The position numbers and the translations under genes are program-made. The notes under the pieces are model-generated. The model made no database searches. It was not told the DNA's origin and worked only from the letters and a program-made list of their open reading frames with translations. Source: Bacteroidota bacterium (lineage in GTDB: Bacteria; Bacteroidota; Bacteroidia; 2-12-FULL-35-15). From it: a stretch of DNA of 64,000 nucleotides. Location: the NCBI GenBank assembly GCA_947479085.1, contig CANJYB010000002.1:1-64000 (forward strand), read 5' to 3'. Below, piece after piece: positions 56,452-64,000 of this stretch (its first letter is position 1; each line of letters starts with the position of its first letter).

Positions 56452-58089
56452 ATGAGAAAATATTTACTAATCAGTTTGCTTGCTATAGTTAGCTTTGGAG
56501 CAACTGGGCAGGTGACATTTCAGAAAACCATAAGCGGAAACACTTCTGGCTTTGGAAAATCTGTATTACAAGCCAGCGATGGAGGTTATGTAATAGCCGG
56601 AAATGTGCAAAGTGTCAGTTTAGATTCAAACAATATATATTTAATAAAAACAAATTCCATTGGTACAGTAATATGGACAAAAACATTTGATGGTGTAGGA
56701 AACGATGAAGCAAATAAAGTTGAAAAAACAAATGATGGCGGATTTATTATTTCCGGAAATACAAATAGTTTTGGTGCCGGAGGTTATGATGTGTATGCAA
56801 TTAAGACTGATTCTATAGGTGATACTCTATGGACAAAAACTTATGGTGGGGTTAATGATGAGGGAGGTTATATAGCGAATGTAAATTCATTTACCAGTTA
56901 TATTAAACAAACCACCGATGGTGGTTACATTATTTCAAGTTCTACAAAGAGTTTTGGACATGGGGGTAATGATATATATTTAATAAAGACAAACACAAGT
57001 GGTGATACTTTATGGACAAGAACATTCGGAAGTAATAATGATGATTATGGCGGTGCTGTTTTGCAAACAGCCGAAGGCGGATACATTGTTACAGGTTCTA
57101 CCTGGGATGCCCTTTCTCAGGGCTTTAATGAATGTTTAATTAAAATTAATGCATCAGGAAATATTGTTTGGTCTTCAGGAGTGGGAAATGCAGACGGTAA
57201 TATGTTTGCAGCTACTTCCATTTTTCAAACTACAGATGGAGGATATGTTGCCGTAGGTAATGCCAGTGATGCTCTTACCGGATACACATTTTATATCACC
57301 AAATCAGATAGTGCAGGGAATGTGGTTTGGGGCAAAGGCTATTATTTGGGTACATGCGGTGTTTCAATGTGTGGGGCATCAACAGCTTTATCAAATGGTA
57401 ATTTCATCATTCCTTGCATTGTAAATAGAATTGATACGGGCTTAAACTATAGCAGTAATGCTTTTTTACTAAAGGTAGACAATATTGGAAATCAGGTTTG
57501 GGCAAAAAGTTATGGTAAATTATTTGAATGGGAAGGTACATATCAGGCCGAACAAACAAATGATGGAGGTTGTATAATTATTGGCTATTCTCTTTCGGGT
57601 GCTCATTCTGATACTTATCTAATAAAAACAGATTCGTTTGGTAGTAGTGGTTGTAATGAATATTCTGAAAATTCCGTTCCGGCAACTTCCCCCCCGAACG
57701 TAACGGTAACCCCTCTTTTTTCTTCCGGAAGTGGATGTATAGTTCATTCCGCTCCGGCACAGGTTAGCGCTCTTAGTTTAACAGAAAATAATTATTGTTC
57801 AAATGTTGGTATTTATGAAACGAAAAATGAAGCTTTTATTACTATTTATCCAAACCCTTTTTCTTCCCAAACCACAATTACCTTTAGTGAAGAGCAAAAA
57901 CACAGAACCATCTTAATCACCGATGTATTAGGAAACATCATCCAGCAACAAACCACCACTAACAAACAACTTACCCTTGATATGAGCGGAGGGGCAAAGG
58001 GGATTTATTTTGTAAGGGTGATGGATGGTTCGGCAAGCTCACCAACAGAAAAGAAAAATGTAGTGAACAGGAAGATAGTGGTGGAGTAG
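56452..58089 (+). CDS. T9SS-secreted repeat protein
   Basis: From the ATG at 56452 the protein is 545 residues. It has a signal peptide (MRKYLLISLLAIVSFGATGQ) and about seven repeats of roughly 50 residues with DGGYVIAGN...IYLIKTNSIGTVIWTKTF, a propeller-type array. The C-terminal type IX sorting domain covers about the last 80 residues (IYPNPFSSQTTITF ... LDMSGGAKGIYFVRV ... NRKIVVE). It should be exported by Sec, then by the T9SS, and attached to or released from the surface. The broken gene at 36252-37741 is a relative. Confidence 0.92.
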   Translation: MRKYLLISLLAIVSFGATGQVTFQKTISGNTSGFGKSVLQASDGGYVIAGNVQSVSLDSNNIYLIKTNSIGTVIWTKTFDGVGNDEANKVEKTNDGGFIISGNTNSFGAGGYDVYAIKTDSIGDTLWTKTYGGVNDEGGYIANVNSFTSYIKQTTDGGYIISSSTKSFGHGGNDIYLIKTNTSGDTLWTRTFGSNNDDYGGAVLQTAEGGYIVTGSTWDALSQGFNECLIKINASGNIVWSSGVGNADGNMFAATSIFQTTDGGYVAVGNASDALTGYTFYITKSDSAGNVVWGKGYYLGTCGVSMCGASTALSNGNFIIPCIVNRIDTGLNYSSNAFLLKVDNIGNQVWAKSYGKLFEWEGTYQAEQTNDGGCIIIGYSLSGAHSDTYLIKTDSFGSSGCNEYSENSVPATSPPNVTVTPLFSSGSGCIVHSAPAQVSALSLTENNYCSNVGIYETKNEAFITIYPNPFSSQTTITFSEEQKHRTILITDVLGNIIQQQTTTNKQLTLDMSGGAKGIYFVRVMDGSASSPTEKKNVVNRKIVVE

Positions 58090-58097
58090 AAATAATA

Positions 58098-58190
58098 ACC
58101 GCAGAGAAAAAGGAGTAAAACGCAGAGAGCCGCTGAGAATATTATCTCAGCGGCTCTCTGCGTTTATTTCTCATGAGGCCTCTGCGGTAA
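58098..58190. repeat. Long perfect palindrome after the T9SS gene
   Basis: ACCGCAGAG and CTCTGCGGT form outer arms. The inner arms AACGCAGAGAGCCGCTGAGA and TCTCAGCGGCTCTCTGCGTT are perfectly complementary around a short AT loop. It is a MITE- or REP-like element of the CGCAGAG type and may act as a terminator. Confidence 0.8.
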
Positions 58191-58278
58191 AAACTTAACA
58201 AATACTTTTTCCTTTTCCGCCCAATCACTATTCCCTTCCAGCTGTTCACTATTCCCTATTCGCTATTCACTATTTTTC

Positions 58279-58286
58279 TACCTTTG
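58279..58286 (+). promoter_or_regulatory. -7 element of asnS
   Basis: TACCTTTG, 24 bp before the asnS ATG, matches the Bacteroidota consensus exactly. No clean TTG lies at the -33 position. Confidence 0.6.
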
Positions 58287-58309
58287 CACTCTTAATTTTT
58301 AAAAACAGA

Positions 58310-59752
58310 ATGGAAACCTTAAAGAGAACCAAAGTAAAAGACCTGCTGCAATCAACAGCTTATGGAACCGAAGTAACAGTAAAAGGATGGGTACGTACCT
58401 TTCGTAATAACCAGTTTATAGCCATCAACGATGGAAGTACCATCAATAATATACAGGCCGTTGTCGATTTTAATACTGCAGACGAAGCATTGTTAAAACG
58501 CCTTACCACAGGTGCCGCCATCAGTGTTACAGGAGAGTTAATAGAATCGCTTGGCAAAGGACAAAAAGTAGAGGTGAAGGTTAAAACACTGGAAATACTT
58601 GGAGATAGCGATGCAGAAAAGTTTCCTCTTCAGCCAAAGAAACATAGTTTGGAATTTCTGAGAGAGATAGCTCATCTTCGTTTCCGCACCAATACGTTCA
58701 ATGCAGTGTTCAAGGTACGTCATGCATTAGCCTATGCCATACATAAGTTTTTTAATGACAAAGGATTTGTTTACCTGCATACCCCTGTTATTACCGCCAG
58801 CGATGCCGAAGGAGCAGGAGAGATGTTCCGTGTTACTGCTTTAGACTTTAATAACCCGCCACGAACCGAAACGGGTGAAGTGGATTTTAAACAGGACTTT
58901 TTTGGCAAAAGCACCAACCTTACTGTTTCCGGTCAGCTGGAAGCCGAGTTGGCAGCAATGGCATTTGGGGAAGTATATACTTTTGGTCCTACTTTCCGTG
59001 CAGAGAATTCAAACACCACTCGTCACCTTGCTGAGTTCTGGATGATAGAACCGGAAGTAGCATTCAATGATTTGAACGATAACATGAACCTTGCAGAGGA
59101 ATTATTAAAGTATGTAATCAAACATGCTTTGGAAACCTGCGGGGATGAAATAGAATTTTTGAAGAACCGTTTGCTGGAAGAAGAAAAAACAAAACCGATG
59201 GACGAGCGTTCGGAACTGGACCTGACAGCCAAGTTAAATTTCTGTTTGGAAAACGATTTTGAACGATTGACTTATACAGAGGCAATCGAGATTCTGAAAA
59301 ACTCAAACCCGAACAAGAAAAAGAAATTCAAATACCTCATCGATAAATGGGGTGCAGACTTACAAAGCGAGCACGAACGTTACCTGGTAGAAAAACATTT
59401 TAAGAAACCGGTTATACTTACTGATTATCCTAAAGAGATAAAAGCATTTTACATGCGCCAGAACGATGACGGTACAACAGTAAGAGCAATGGATATTTTA
59501 TTTCCCGGCATTGGCGAAATAATAGGAGGTTCGCAAAGGGAAGAAAGACTGGACCTGCTGGAAAAACGAATGGGCGAAATGCACATCCCTGTTGATGAAT
59601 TATACTGGTACCTGGATACCCGCAGGTTTGGTACCGCTCCTCATGCAGGGTTTGGCTTAGGATTCGAAAGGCTGGTTTTATTTGTAACCGGTATGACAAA
59701 TATCAGGGATGTAATTCCATTTCCGAGAGCACCAAAAACGGCAGAGTTTTAG
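58310..59752 (+). CDS. asnS: Asparaginyl-tRNA synthetase
   Basis: This class IIb synthetase has 480 residues. The N-terminal OB-fold anticodon-binding domain covers about 18-100 ([21 protein letters not shown]). The catalytic core has motif 2 ([19 protein letters not shown]), the Asn-specific FWMIEPE region and motif 3 ([15 protein letters not shown], about 450-464), ending [10 protein letters not shown]. The last codons and the 3' flank are copied twice more in tandem just downstream. Confidence 0.98.
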   Translation: METLKRTKVKDLLQSTAYGTEVTVKGWVRTFRNNQFIAINDGSTINNIQAVVDFNTADEALLKRLTTGAAISVTGELIESLGKGQKVEVKVKTLEILGDSDAEKFPLQPKKHSLEFLREIAHLRFRTNTFNAVFKVRHALAYAIHKFFNDKGFVYLHTPVITASDAEGAGEMFRVTALDFNNPPRTETGEVDFKQDFFGKSTNLTVSGQLEAELAAMAFGEVYTFGPTFRAENSNTTRHLAEFWMIEPEVAFNDLNDNMNLAEELLKYVIKHALETCGDEIEFLKNRLLEEEKTKPMDERSELDLTAKLNFCLENDFERLTYTEAIEILKNSNPNKKKKFKYLIDKWGADLQSEHERYLVEKHFKKPVILTDYPKEIKAFYMRQNDDGTTVRAMDILFPGIGEIIGGSQREERLDLLEKRMGEMHIPVDELYWYLDTRRFGTAPHAGFGLGFERLVLFVTGMTNIRDVIPFPRAPKTAEF

Positions 59753-60075
59753 AACAGGAAAGCCACGCAAAGGCGCAAAGAACGCAAAGGAAATAGTAAG
59801 TATAACCTCTGCGTTCTTTACCTTTCATAGTTTCTTTTATTTTCCACGAGCACCAAAAACAGCAGAGTTTTAGAACAGGAATGTCACGCAAAGGCGCAAA
59901 GTTCGCAAAGGAAATAATAAGTATACCCTCTGCGTTCTTTACGTTTCATAGTTTCTTTTATTTTCCACGAGCACTAAAGACGGCAGAGTTTTAGAACAGG
60001 AATGTCTCGCAAAGGCGCAAAGAATACAAAGGAAATAGTAAGTATTATCTCTGCGTTCTTTGCGTCTTTGCGTGA
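59720..60075. repeat. Three tandem 121-bp repeats including the asnS 3' end
   Basis: The segment from the last asnS codons (GAGCACCAAAAACGGCAGAG, 59728 on) through CACGCAAAGGCGCAAAG and CTCTGCGTTCTTTACC recurs at a spacing of exactly 121 bp, with anchors at 59729, 59850 and 59971. The third copy is cut short and ends in TTTGCGTGACA. Copies differ at a few percent of positions. The CGCAAAGGCGCAAAG...CTTTGCG arms also make each copy a hairpin. The 392-bp gap to rpoN holds nothing else except a TACTTTTG element at 60110-60117. Confidence 0.85.
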
Positions 60076-60144
60076 CATAATTATTGCGTGACATCATTAC
60101 TTTTATTATTACTTTTGTAAAAATAATTAGCGAGAACGATAGGT

Positions 60145-61599
60145 ATGTTAAGGCAGATACAAACACAAAAACTTAGTCAGAAATTATCTCCGCAGCAAAT
60201 TCAGTTAATGAAAATGTTGCAGTTACCTACCATTGCTTTGGAGCAGCGCATCAAGGAAGAAATAGAAATGAATCCTGCCCTGGAAGAAGGACCGGAAACA
60301 GATGAAGAAACAGATACAGACTTAGAAGAAGAAAACTATGATGCTGCCGAAGAGGATGATGACTCAAGGGAAGATTTTACCCTGAGTGATTACATGGATG
60401 ATGATGAAGGCGCATCATATAAAGAAAAGGTAAACAACATCAGCCCTGATGATGAGCGAAAAGAAATTCCATTTTCTGTAGGGCAAACCGCACAGGACTT
60501 ATTGGAAGCGCAACTGGGCATGAAAGAACTGAACGACCACCAATTCCAGGTCGCTTTATTCCTGATTGGAAACCTGGATGATGACGGGTACCTGCGCAGG
60601 GAATTAAGTGCCATTGTGGATGATATGGCCTTTACACAAAACATTACTACCACAGAAGAAGAACTGAAAGAACTACTTACCATCATACAGGATTTCGACC
60701 CAGCAGGGGTAGGTGCAAGAGATTTACAGGAATGTTTGCTAATTCAATTACGAAAGAAAGAAGTGCAAACCATGATAGTGGAGTTGGCCATAGAGGTGGT
60801 GGAAAAACAAATGGAAGAATTTTCCAGGAAGCATTACGATAAGATTTCAAAGAAACTGGAGATAGATGATGAATTACTGAAAGAAGTAATTCATGAAATA
60901 TTAAAGTTGAATCCCCGTCCGGGCAATTCGATGGCCGATGGACAAAAGAGCATGCAGCAGGTAATACCTGATTTTACTATTACCAACGAAGATGGAATTT
61001 TAAATCTTACCTTGAATGGGCGTAACTTCCCAGATTTAAAGGTGAGCAAGGAATACATCGAAATGCAAAAGGAGTATGCAAAGAACAAGAACAAGGAAGG
61101 AAAAGAAGCATCTACTTTTGTAAAACAGAAACTGGATGATGCCCGTTGGTTTATAGATGCACTGCAGCAGCGTGGGCAAACATTACTATATACCATGAAT
61201 GCTATCATGGAATTTCAGCGCGATTATTTCCTTACGGGAGATGAAACACAGTTGAAGCCAATGATATTGAAAGACATTGCGGAGCAGATAGGATTGGATA
61301 TATCAACTGTCTCCCGGGTGTCGAATAGCAAATATGTCAACACACCATTTGGTACATTCTTATTAAAAACATTTTTCAGCGAATCGTTAACCAATGATGA
61401 AGGAGAAGAAGTTTCGACCCGTGAAGTAAAAAAGATATTGGAAGAATGTATTTCTGCAGAAAATAAAAAGAAACCACTTACTGATGATAAACTGGTGGCC
61501 ATCCTTAAAGAAAAAGGATACATCATTGCCCGCAGAACTATAGCCAAGTATCGCGAACAGCTGGAAATTCCGGTAGCAAGGTTAAGAAAGGAATTATAA
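60145..61599 (+). CDS. rpoN: RNA polymerase sigma-54 factor
   Basis: Sigma-54 recognises -24/-12 promoters and needs AAA+ activators. The 484-residue protein has region I (QTQKLSQKLSPQQIQLMKMLQLP, about 7-29), an acidic region II (about 45-110), the core-binding domain, a central HTH (DIAEQIGLDISTVSRVSNSKYV) and the C-terminal RpoN box (ARRTIAKYREQLEIP, about 463-477). The next gene starts at the base after its stop. Its activators would have to be elsewhere in the genome. Confidence 0.97.
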   Translation: MLRQIQTQKLSQKLSPQQIQLMKMLQLPTIALEQRIKEEIEMNPALEEGPETDEETDTDLEEENYDAAEEDDDSREDFTLSDYMDDDEGASYKEKVNNISPDDERKEIPFSVGQTAQDLLEAQLGMKELNDHQFQVALFLIGNLDDDGYLRRELSAIVDDMAFTQNITTTEEELKELLTIIQDFDPAGVGARDLQECLLIQLRKKEVQTMIVELAIEVVEKQMEEFSRKHYDKISKKLEIDDELLKEVIHEILKLNPRPGNSMADGQKSMQQVIPDFTITNEDGILNLTLNGRNFPDLKVSKEYIEMQKEYAKNKNKEGKEASTFVKQKLDDARWFIDALQQRGQTLLYTMNAIMEFQRDYFLTGDETQLKPMILKDIAEQIGLDISTVSRVSNSKYVNTPFGTFLLKTFFSESLTNDEGEEVSTREVKKILEECISAENKKKPLTDDKLVAILKEKGYIIARRTIAKYREQLEIPVARLRKEL

Positions 61600-62247
61600 A
61601 TGGAAACAGGAATAGAAACTGTACCACAAAAATCAGGAGAAGAAAAATTAGCCTCGGTTATTTCTTTTATTCTGCATCCTTTATTAATGCCAACGTATGG
61701 TTTCCTGCTTATCTTCTCTACAAGGAATTACATTTCCATGTTCACTCCTTATAATTATAAAATAGCAATTGTAAGCGTAACCTTTCTGTTTACATTTGTA
61801 TTGCCCACCATCAATGCACTTATTTTATTAAAGATGGGACGAATAAAAAGCCTTGAAATGGACACCCCTGCTGAAAGGGTTATTCCTTATGGAAGTACAG
61901 CTGTTTATTATTTTGCATTGTTTTATTTGTTTTACAATAAGCAGCTACCTGCTGTTTTTAAAATACTGGTATTAGGTGCTGCCATTTCCATTTTACTTAC
62001 ATTAATAATAAATTATAAATGGAAGATAAGTGCTCACACCATTGGAATAGGCGGAATAGCAGGAGCGACCTTAGGCATGATGTACAGGTTACAGGTCGAC
62101 CTTAACTTTATGTTTATGCTGATAATTCTGTTGGCGGGTTTTGTTTCTTTTGCAAGATTAAAGCTGAATGCACATACTCCGGCACAGGTATATACAGGAT
62201 TTTTGCTTGGATTTATGGTAGAACTGGTATTAATGTTCACCATGTAA
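61600..62247 (+). CDS. PAP2-like membrane protein
   Basis: The 215-residue protein has six hydrophobic segments. KISAHTIGIGGIAG (about 142-155) and ARLKLNAHTPAQVYTGFLLG (about 186-205) have the spacing of the two His-containing PAP2 phosphatase motifs (SxHT and RxxxxxHxxxQV). The first PAP2 motif (KxxxxxxRP) is represented at best by DTPAERVIP. Activity on a lipid phosphate is plausible but unproven. The ATG abuts the rpoN stop, so the genes are coupled. Confidence 0.8.
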   Translation: METGIETVPQKSGEEKLASVISFILHPLLMPTYGFLLIFSTRNYISMFTPYNYKIAIVSVTFLFTFVLPTINALILLKMGRIKSLEMDTPAERVIPYGSTAVYYFALFYLFYNKQLPAVFKILVLGAAISILLTLIINYKWKISAHTIGIGGIAGATLGMMYRLQVDLNFMFMLIILLAGFVSFARLKLNAHTPAQVYTGFLLGFMVELVLMFTM

Positions 62248-62259
62248 AAATAAAAGGAG

Positions 62260-62333
62260 TGGAGAATACCGGATTCGAACCGGTCGCCTCTTCACTGCCA
62301 GCGAAGCGCTCTAGCCAAATGAGCTAATTCCCC
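62260..62333 (-). tRNA. tRNA-Ala (anticodon GGC)
   Basis: On the minus strand the acceptor arms GGGGAAT and ATTCTCC include the G3-U70 pair that marks alanine tRNAs, with discriminator A. The anticodon loop CTGGCAG gives GGC. The T-arm has GGTTCGAATCC. CCA is not encoded. It lies between convergent and divergent genes as a stand-alone unit. Confidence 0.96.
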
Positions 62334-62416
62334 TTAAATTTTGGATTGCAAATGTAGTTAAATATTTATGTCCCTGCATGAAACATTTGAGTAATTTTAA
62401 CTGTTAATAGAATATA

Positions 62417-63511
62417 ATGATAGGATACCGTTTTACAAATCATACTCCACCCAATCAGACACCTTTCGAAAAGCTGTTTGATATTTTTAAGCAACTCATT
62501 ACTTATACGAGTGGAGATTTCAGTGAAGCCATTAGTTGGTTGACAGAGCTGGATAAGGAATACAAACTTACCGAACCGGATTATGGTATTGGTGATTTTA
62601 TACAGGAGCTGAAGGATAGAGGATATATTAAAGATGATGAGCCGGGCTCCGGAAATATTGTGATTACTGCCAAAACAGAACAAGCTATTCGTCAGCAGGC
62701 ATTAGAAAAGATATTCGGGAAGCTGAAGAAAGGTAAATCAGGAAACCATTCAACTAAGTATACAGGTAGCGGTGAGGAGATGAGTAGTGATACCCGCCCG
62801 TTTCAATTTGGTGATGGTTTGGAACAAATCTCGATGCTGGAATCATTAAAGAATGCGCAGGTTAATAATGGTATTGGCAATTTTCAAATCACGGAAAATG
62901 ATTTGGAAGTAAAAGAGAAAGAGCATAAAACACAAACCTCTACTGTGCTGATGATTGATATTTCTCATTCAATGATTTTGTATGGAGAAGATAGAATCAC
63001 TCCTGCAAAGAATGTAGCCATGGCGCTTTCGGAACTAATCAAACGGAAATACCCGAAGGATACTCTTGATATTATTGTGTTTGGTGATGATGCATGGCAG
63101 ATAGAAGTTAAGGATTTACCTTACTTAAAGGTTGGACCATTTCATACTAATACCTTTGCAGGATTAGAACTGGCAATGGATTTATTGCGAAGAAGAAAAA
63201 ATGCCAACAAACAGATATTTATGATTACCGATGGAAAACCTACCTGTATAAAGGAACATGGTAAGTATTATAAAAACAGTTTTGGGTTGGACCAAAAGAT
63301 ATTGAACAAATGCCTGACCCTTGCTCAAAGTTGCAGGCGATTAAAAATACCTGTTACTACTTTTATGGTTGCCTCTGACCCTTACCTGCAGGAGTTTGTT
63401 CACGATTTTACAGAAGCCAATAATGGTAAAGCTTTTTACACTTCATTACAAGGATTGGGAGAATTTATATTTGAAGATTTTGAACGGAATAAAAAAAGAA
63501 CATTTAAATAA
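62417..63511 (+). CDS. VWA-domain protein
   Basis: The 364-residue cytoplasmic protein has an N-terminal helical region with a Glu/Lys-rich linker. A von Willebrand A domain starts at about residue 175: the MIDAS motif is DISHSM (DxSxS type, about 178-183), then GLELAMDLLRRR and MITDGKPT. It is followed 16 bp later by an AAA+ ATPase gene. VWA plus MoxR/Mg-chelatase-type ATPase pairs act as metal-insertion or remodelling machines. The substrate is unknown. Confidence 0.9.
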   Translation: MIGYRFTNHTPPNQTPFEKLFDIFKQLITYTSGDFSEAISWLTELDKEYKLTEPDYGIGDFIQELKDRGYIKDDEPGSGNIVITAKTEQAIRQQALEKIFGKLKKGKSGNHSTKYTGSGEEMSSDTRPFQFGDGLEQISMLESLKNAQVNNGIGNFQITENDLEVKEKEHKTQTSTVLMIDISHSMILYGEDRITPAKNVAMALSELIKRKYPKDTLDIIVFGDDAWQIEVKDLPYLKVGPFHTNTFAGLELAMDLLRRRKNANKQIFMITDGKPTCIKEHGKYYKNSFGLDQKILNKCLTLAQSCRRLKIPVTTFMVASDPYLQEFVHDFTEANNGKAFYTSLQGLGEFIFEDFERNKKRTFK

Positions 63512-63527
63512 AGAAATAAAAAAACGT

Positions 63528-64000
63528 ATGAATAACATCACCACATTAGGAGAATTAAAGAAATCGGGATATATAAGTAAGACGATAAAAGAAGAGTTAA
63601 GGGATAACCTTATTGCCAAAATCAAAAAGAAAGAAAATGTATTTAAAGGAATCATTGGTTTTGAAGACACCGTAATTCCTGAAATAGAAAGAGCGATACT
63701 TTCGAGACATAATATGAATTTGCTTGGTTTAAGAGGTCAGGCAAAGACCCGTATTGCAAGGCAAATAGTAGAACTATTGGACGAGTACACACCTATAGTT
63801 GCAGGAAGTGAGTTGAATGATGACCCATTGAATCCTATTTCTGATTATTCAAAAAAGTTAATTGCAGAGCAGGGTGATAAAACACCCATCGCATGGATGC
63901 ACCGTTCGGAAAGGTATGTAGAGAAACTGGCAACACCTGATGTATCCATTGCCGATTTGATTGGTGATGTGGACCCTATAAAAGCTGCCAACTTGCGTTT
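63528..64000 (+). CDS. AAA+ ATPase (magnesium chelatase I/MoxR-like), partial
   Basis: The gene starts at the ATG at 63528 and is cut by the window edge after about 157 residues. IGFEDTVIPEIERAILSRHN leads into NLLGLRGQAKTRIARQIVELL, in which GLRGQAKT is the Walker A loop (about 67-74). The closest pattern is the ChlI/BchI-like or MoxR-like AAA+ family that partners VWA proteins, as the preceding gene suggests. The rest of the gene lies outside. Confidence 0.88.
   Translation, partial: MNNITTLGELKKSGYISKTIKEELRDNLIAKIKKKENVFKGIIGFEDTVIPEIERAILSRHNMNLLGLRGQAKTRIARQIVELLDEYTPIVAGSELNDDPLNPISDYSKKLIAEQGDKTPIAWMHRSERYVEKLATPDVSIADLIGDVDPIKAANLR

Noticed and set aside
59703-60166. Two short minus-strand frames after asnS
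   Set aside because: They are translations of the 121-bp repeats and repeat each other's sequence. There is no independent evidence for a gene.

Overview
This window is chromosomal DNA from a member of the Bacteroidota. It is AT-rich and has weak Shine-Dalgarno signals, A-rich leaders, and promoter elements of the Bacteroidota type (TTG, about 17-19 bp, then TAnnTTTG). It also has a type IX secretion (T9SS) C-terminal signal (IYPNPF...), OmpA proteins with thrombospondin type 3 repeats, the pairing of tRNA-Gly/tRNA-Thr-tuf-tRNA-Trp-secE-nusG-rplKAJL-rpoBC, and many short dispersed palindromes. I cannot place it below phylum/class with confidence. No phage, integrase, transposase or CRISPR array is visible.

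Layout. 1-13,431 is the conserved information-processing block: three tRNAs, tuf, secE, nusG, L11, L1, L10, L7/L12, rpoB and rpoC, with long hairpins in the L7/L12-rpoB and rpoB-rpoC gaps. 13,500-17,440 is a lineage-specific patch with four unrecognised genes, one 21-bp repeat array, a duplicated leader in front of two small genes, and palindromes. 17,444-21,496 holds htpG and a LemA/TPM-domain cluster. 21,502-30,684 is mostly minus-strand: a MauE/DoxX-thioredoxin fusion, a small lipoprotein, a broken small repeat protein, an MBL hydrolase, an OmpA-family protein, a small HTH protein behind a second 21-bp array, and a large membrane-anchored propeller protein. 30,848-35,539 carries a LysM lytic transglycosylase, a DMT transporter, L21, L27 and serS. 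35,540-37,741 has a third 21-bp array and a broken T9SS cargo gene. 37,793-45,934 holds DUF1653, MBL, a TolB-like/barrel protein, TauE/SafE, an M20 peptidase and recQ. 46,196-53,613 is an envelope/glycosylation cluster (GT2, DUF2304, SDR, GT-C proteins, TPR proteins) ending in tatC. 53,614-58,300 is accessory: about 1 kb of palindromes, an orphan coiled-coil gene, a fourth 21-bp array and an intact T9SS cargo gene. 58,310-64,000 has asnS (with its 3' end tandemly copied downstream), rpoN, a PAP2-like membrane protein, tRNA-Ala, and a VWA/AAA+ ATPase pair that runs off the window.

The most unusual signal is a set of four intergenic arrays at about 14.6, 27.4, 36.0 and 56.1 kb. Their sequences are unrelated, but each is built of degenerate units exactly 21 bp long (two helical turns), without indels over 9-14 units. 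Two of the four show a 42-bp higher-order alternation. Each lies about 70-200 bp upstream of a lineage-specific gene. The array at 56.1 kb has stops in all six frames, so the period there cannot be explained by coding. I read this as a DNA- or RNA-level structural element that keeps its period while its sequence drifts. No function is shown.

Other points of note are a T9SS cargo pseudogene whose frameshift is an exact 8-bp tandem duplication, a small repeat protein with an in-frame TAA, and a 121-bp tandem repeat that has captured the last codons of asnS.
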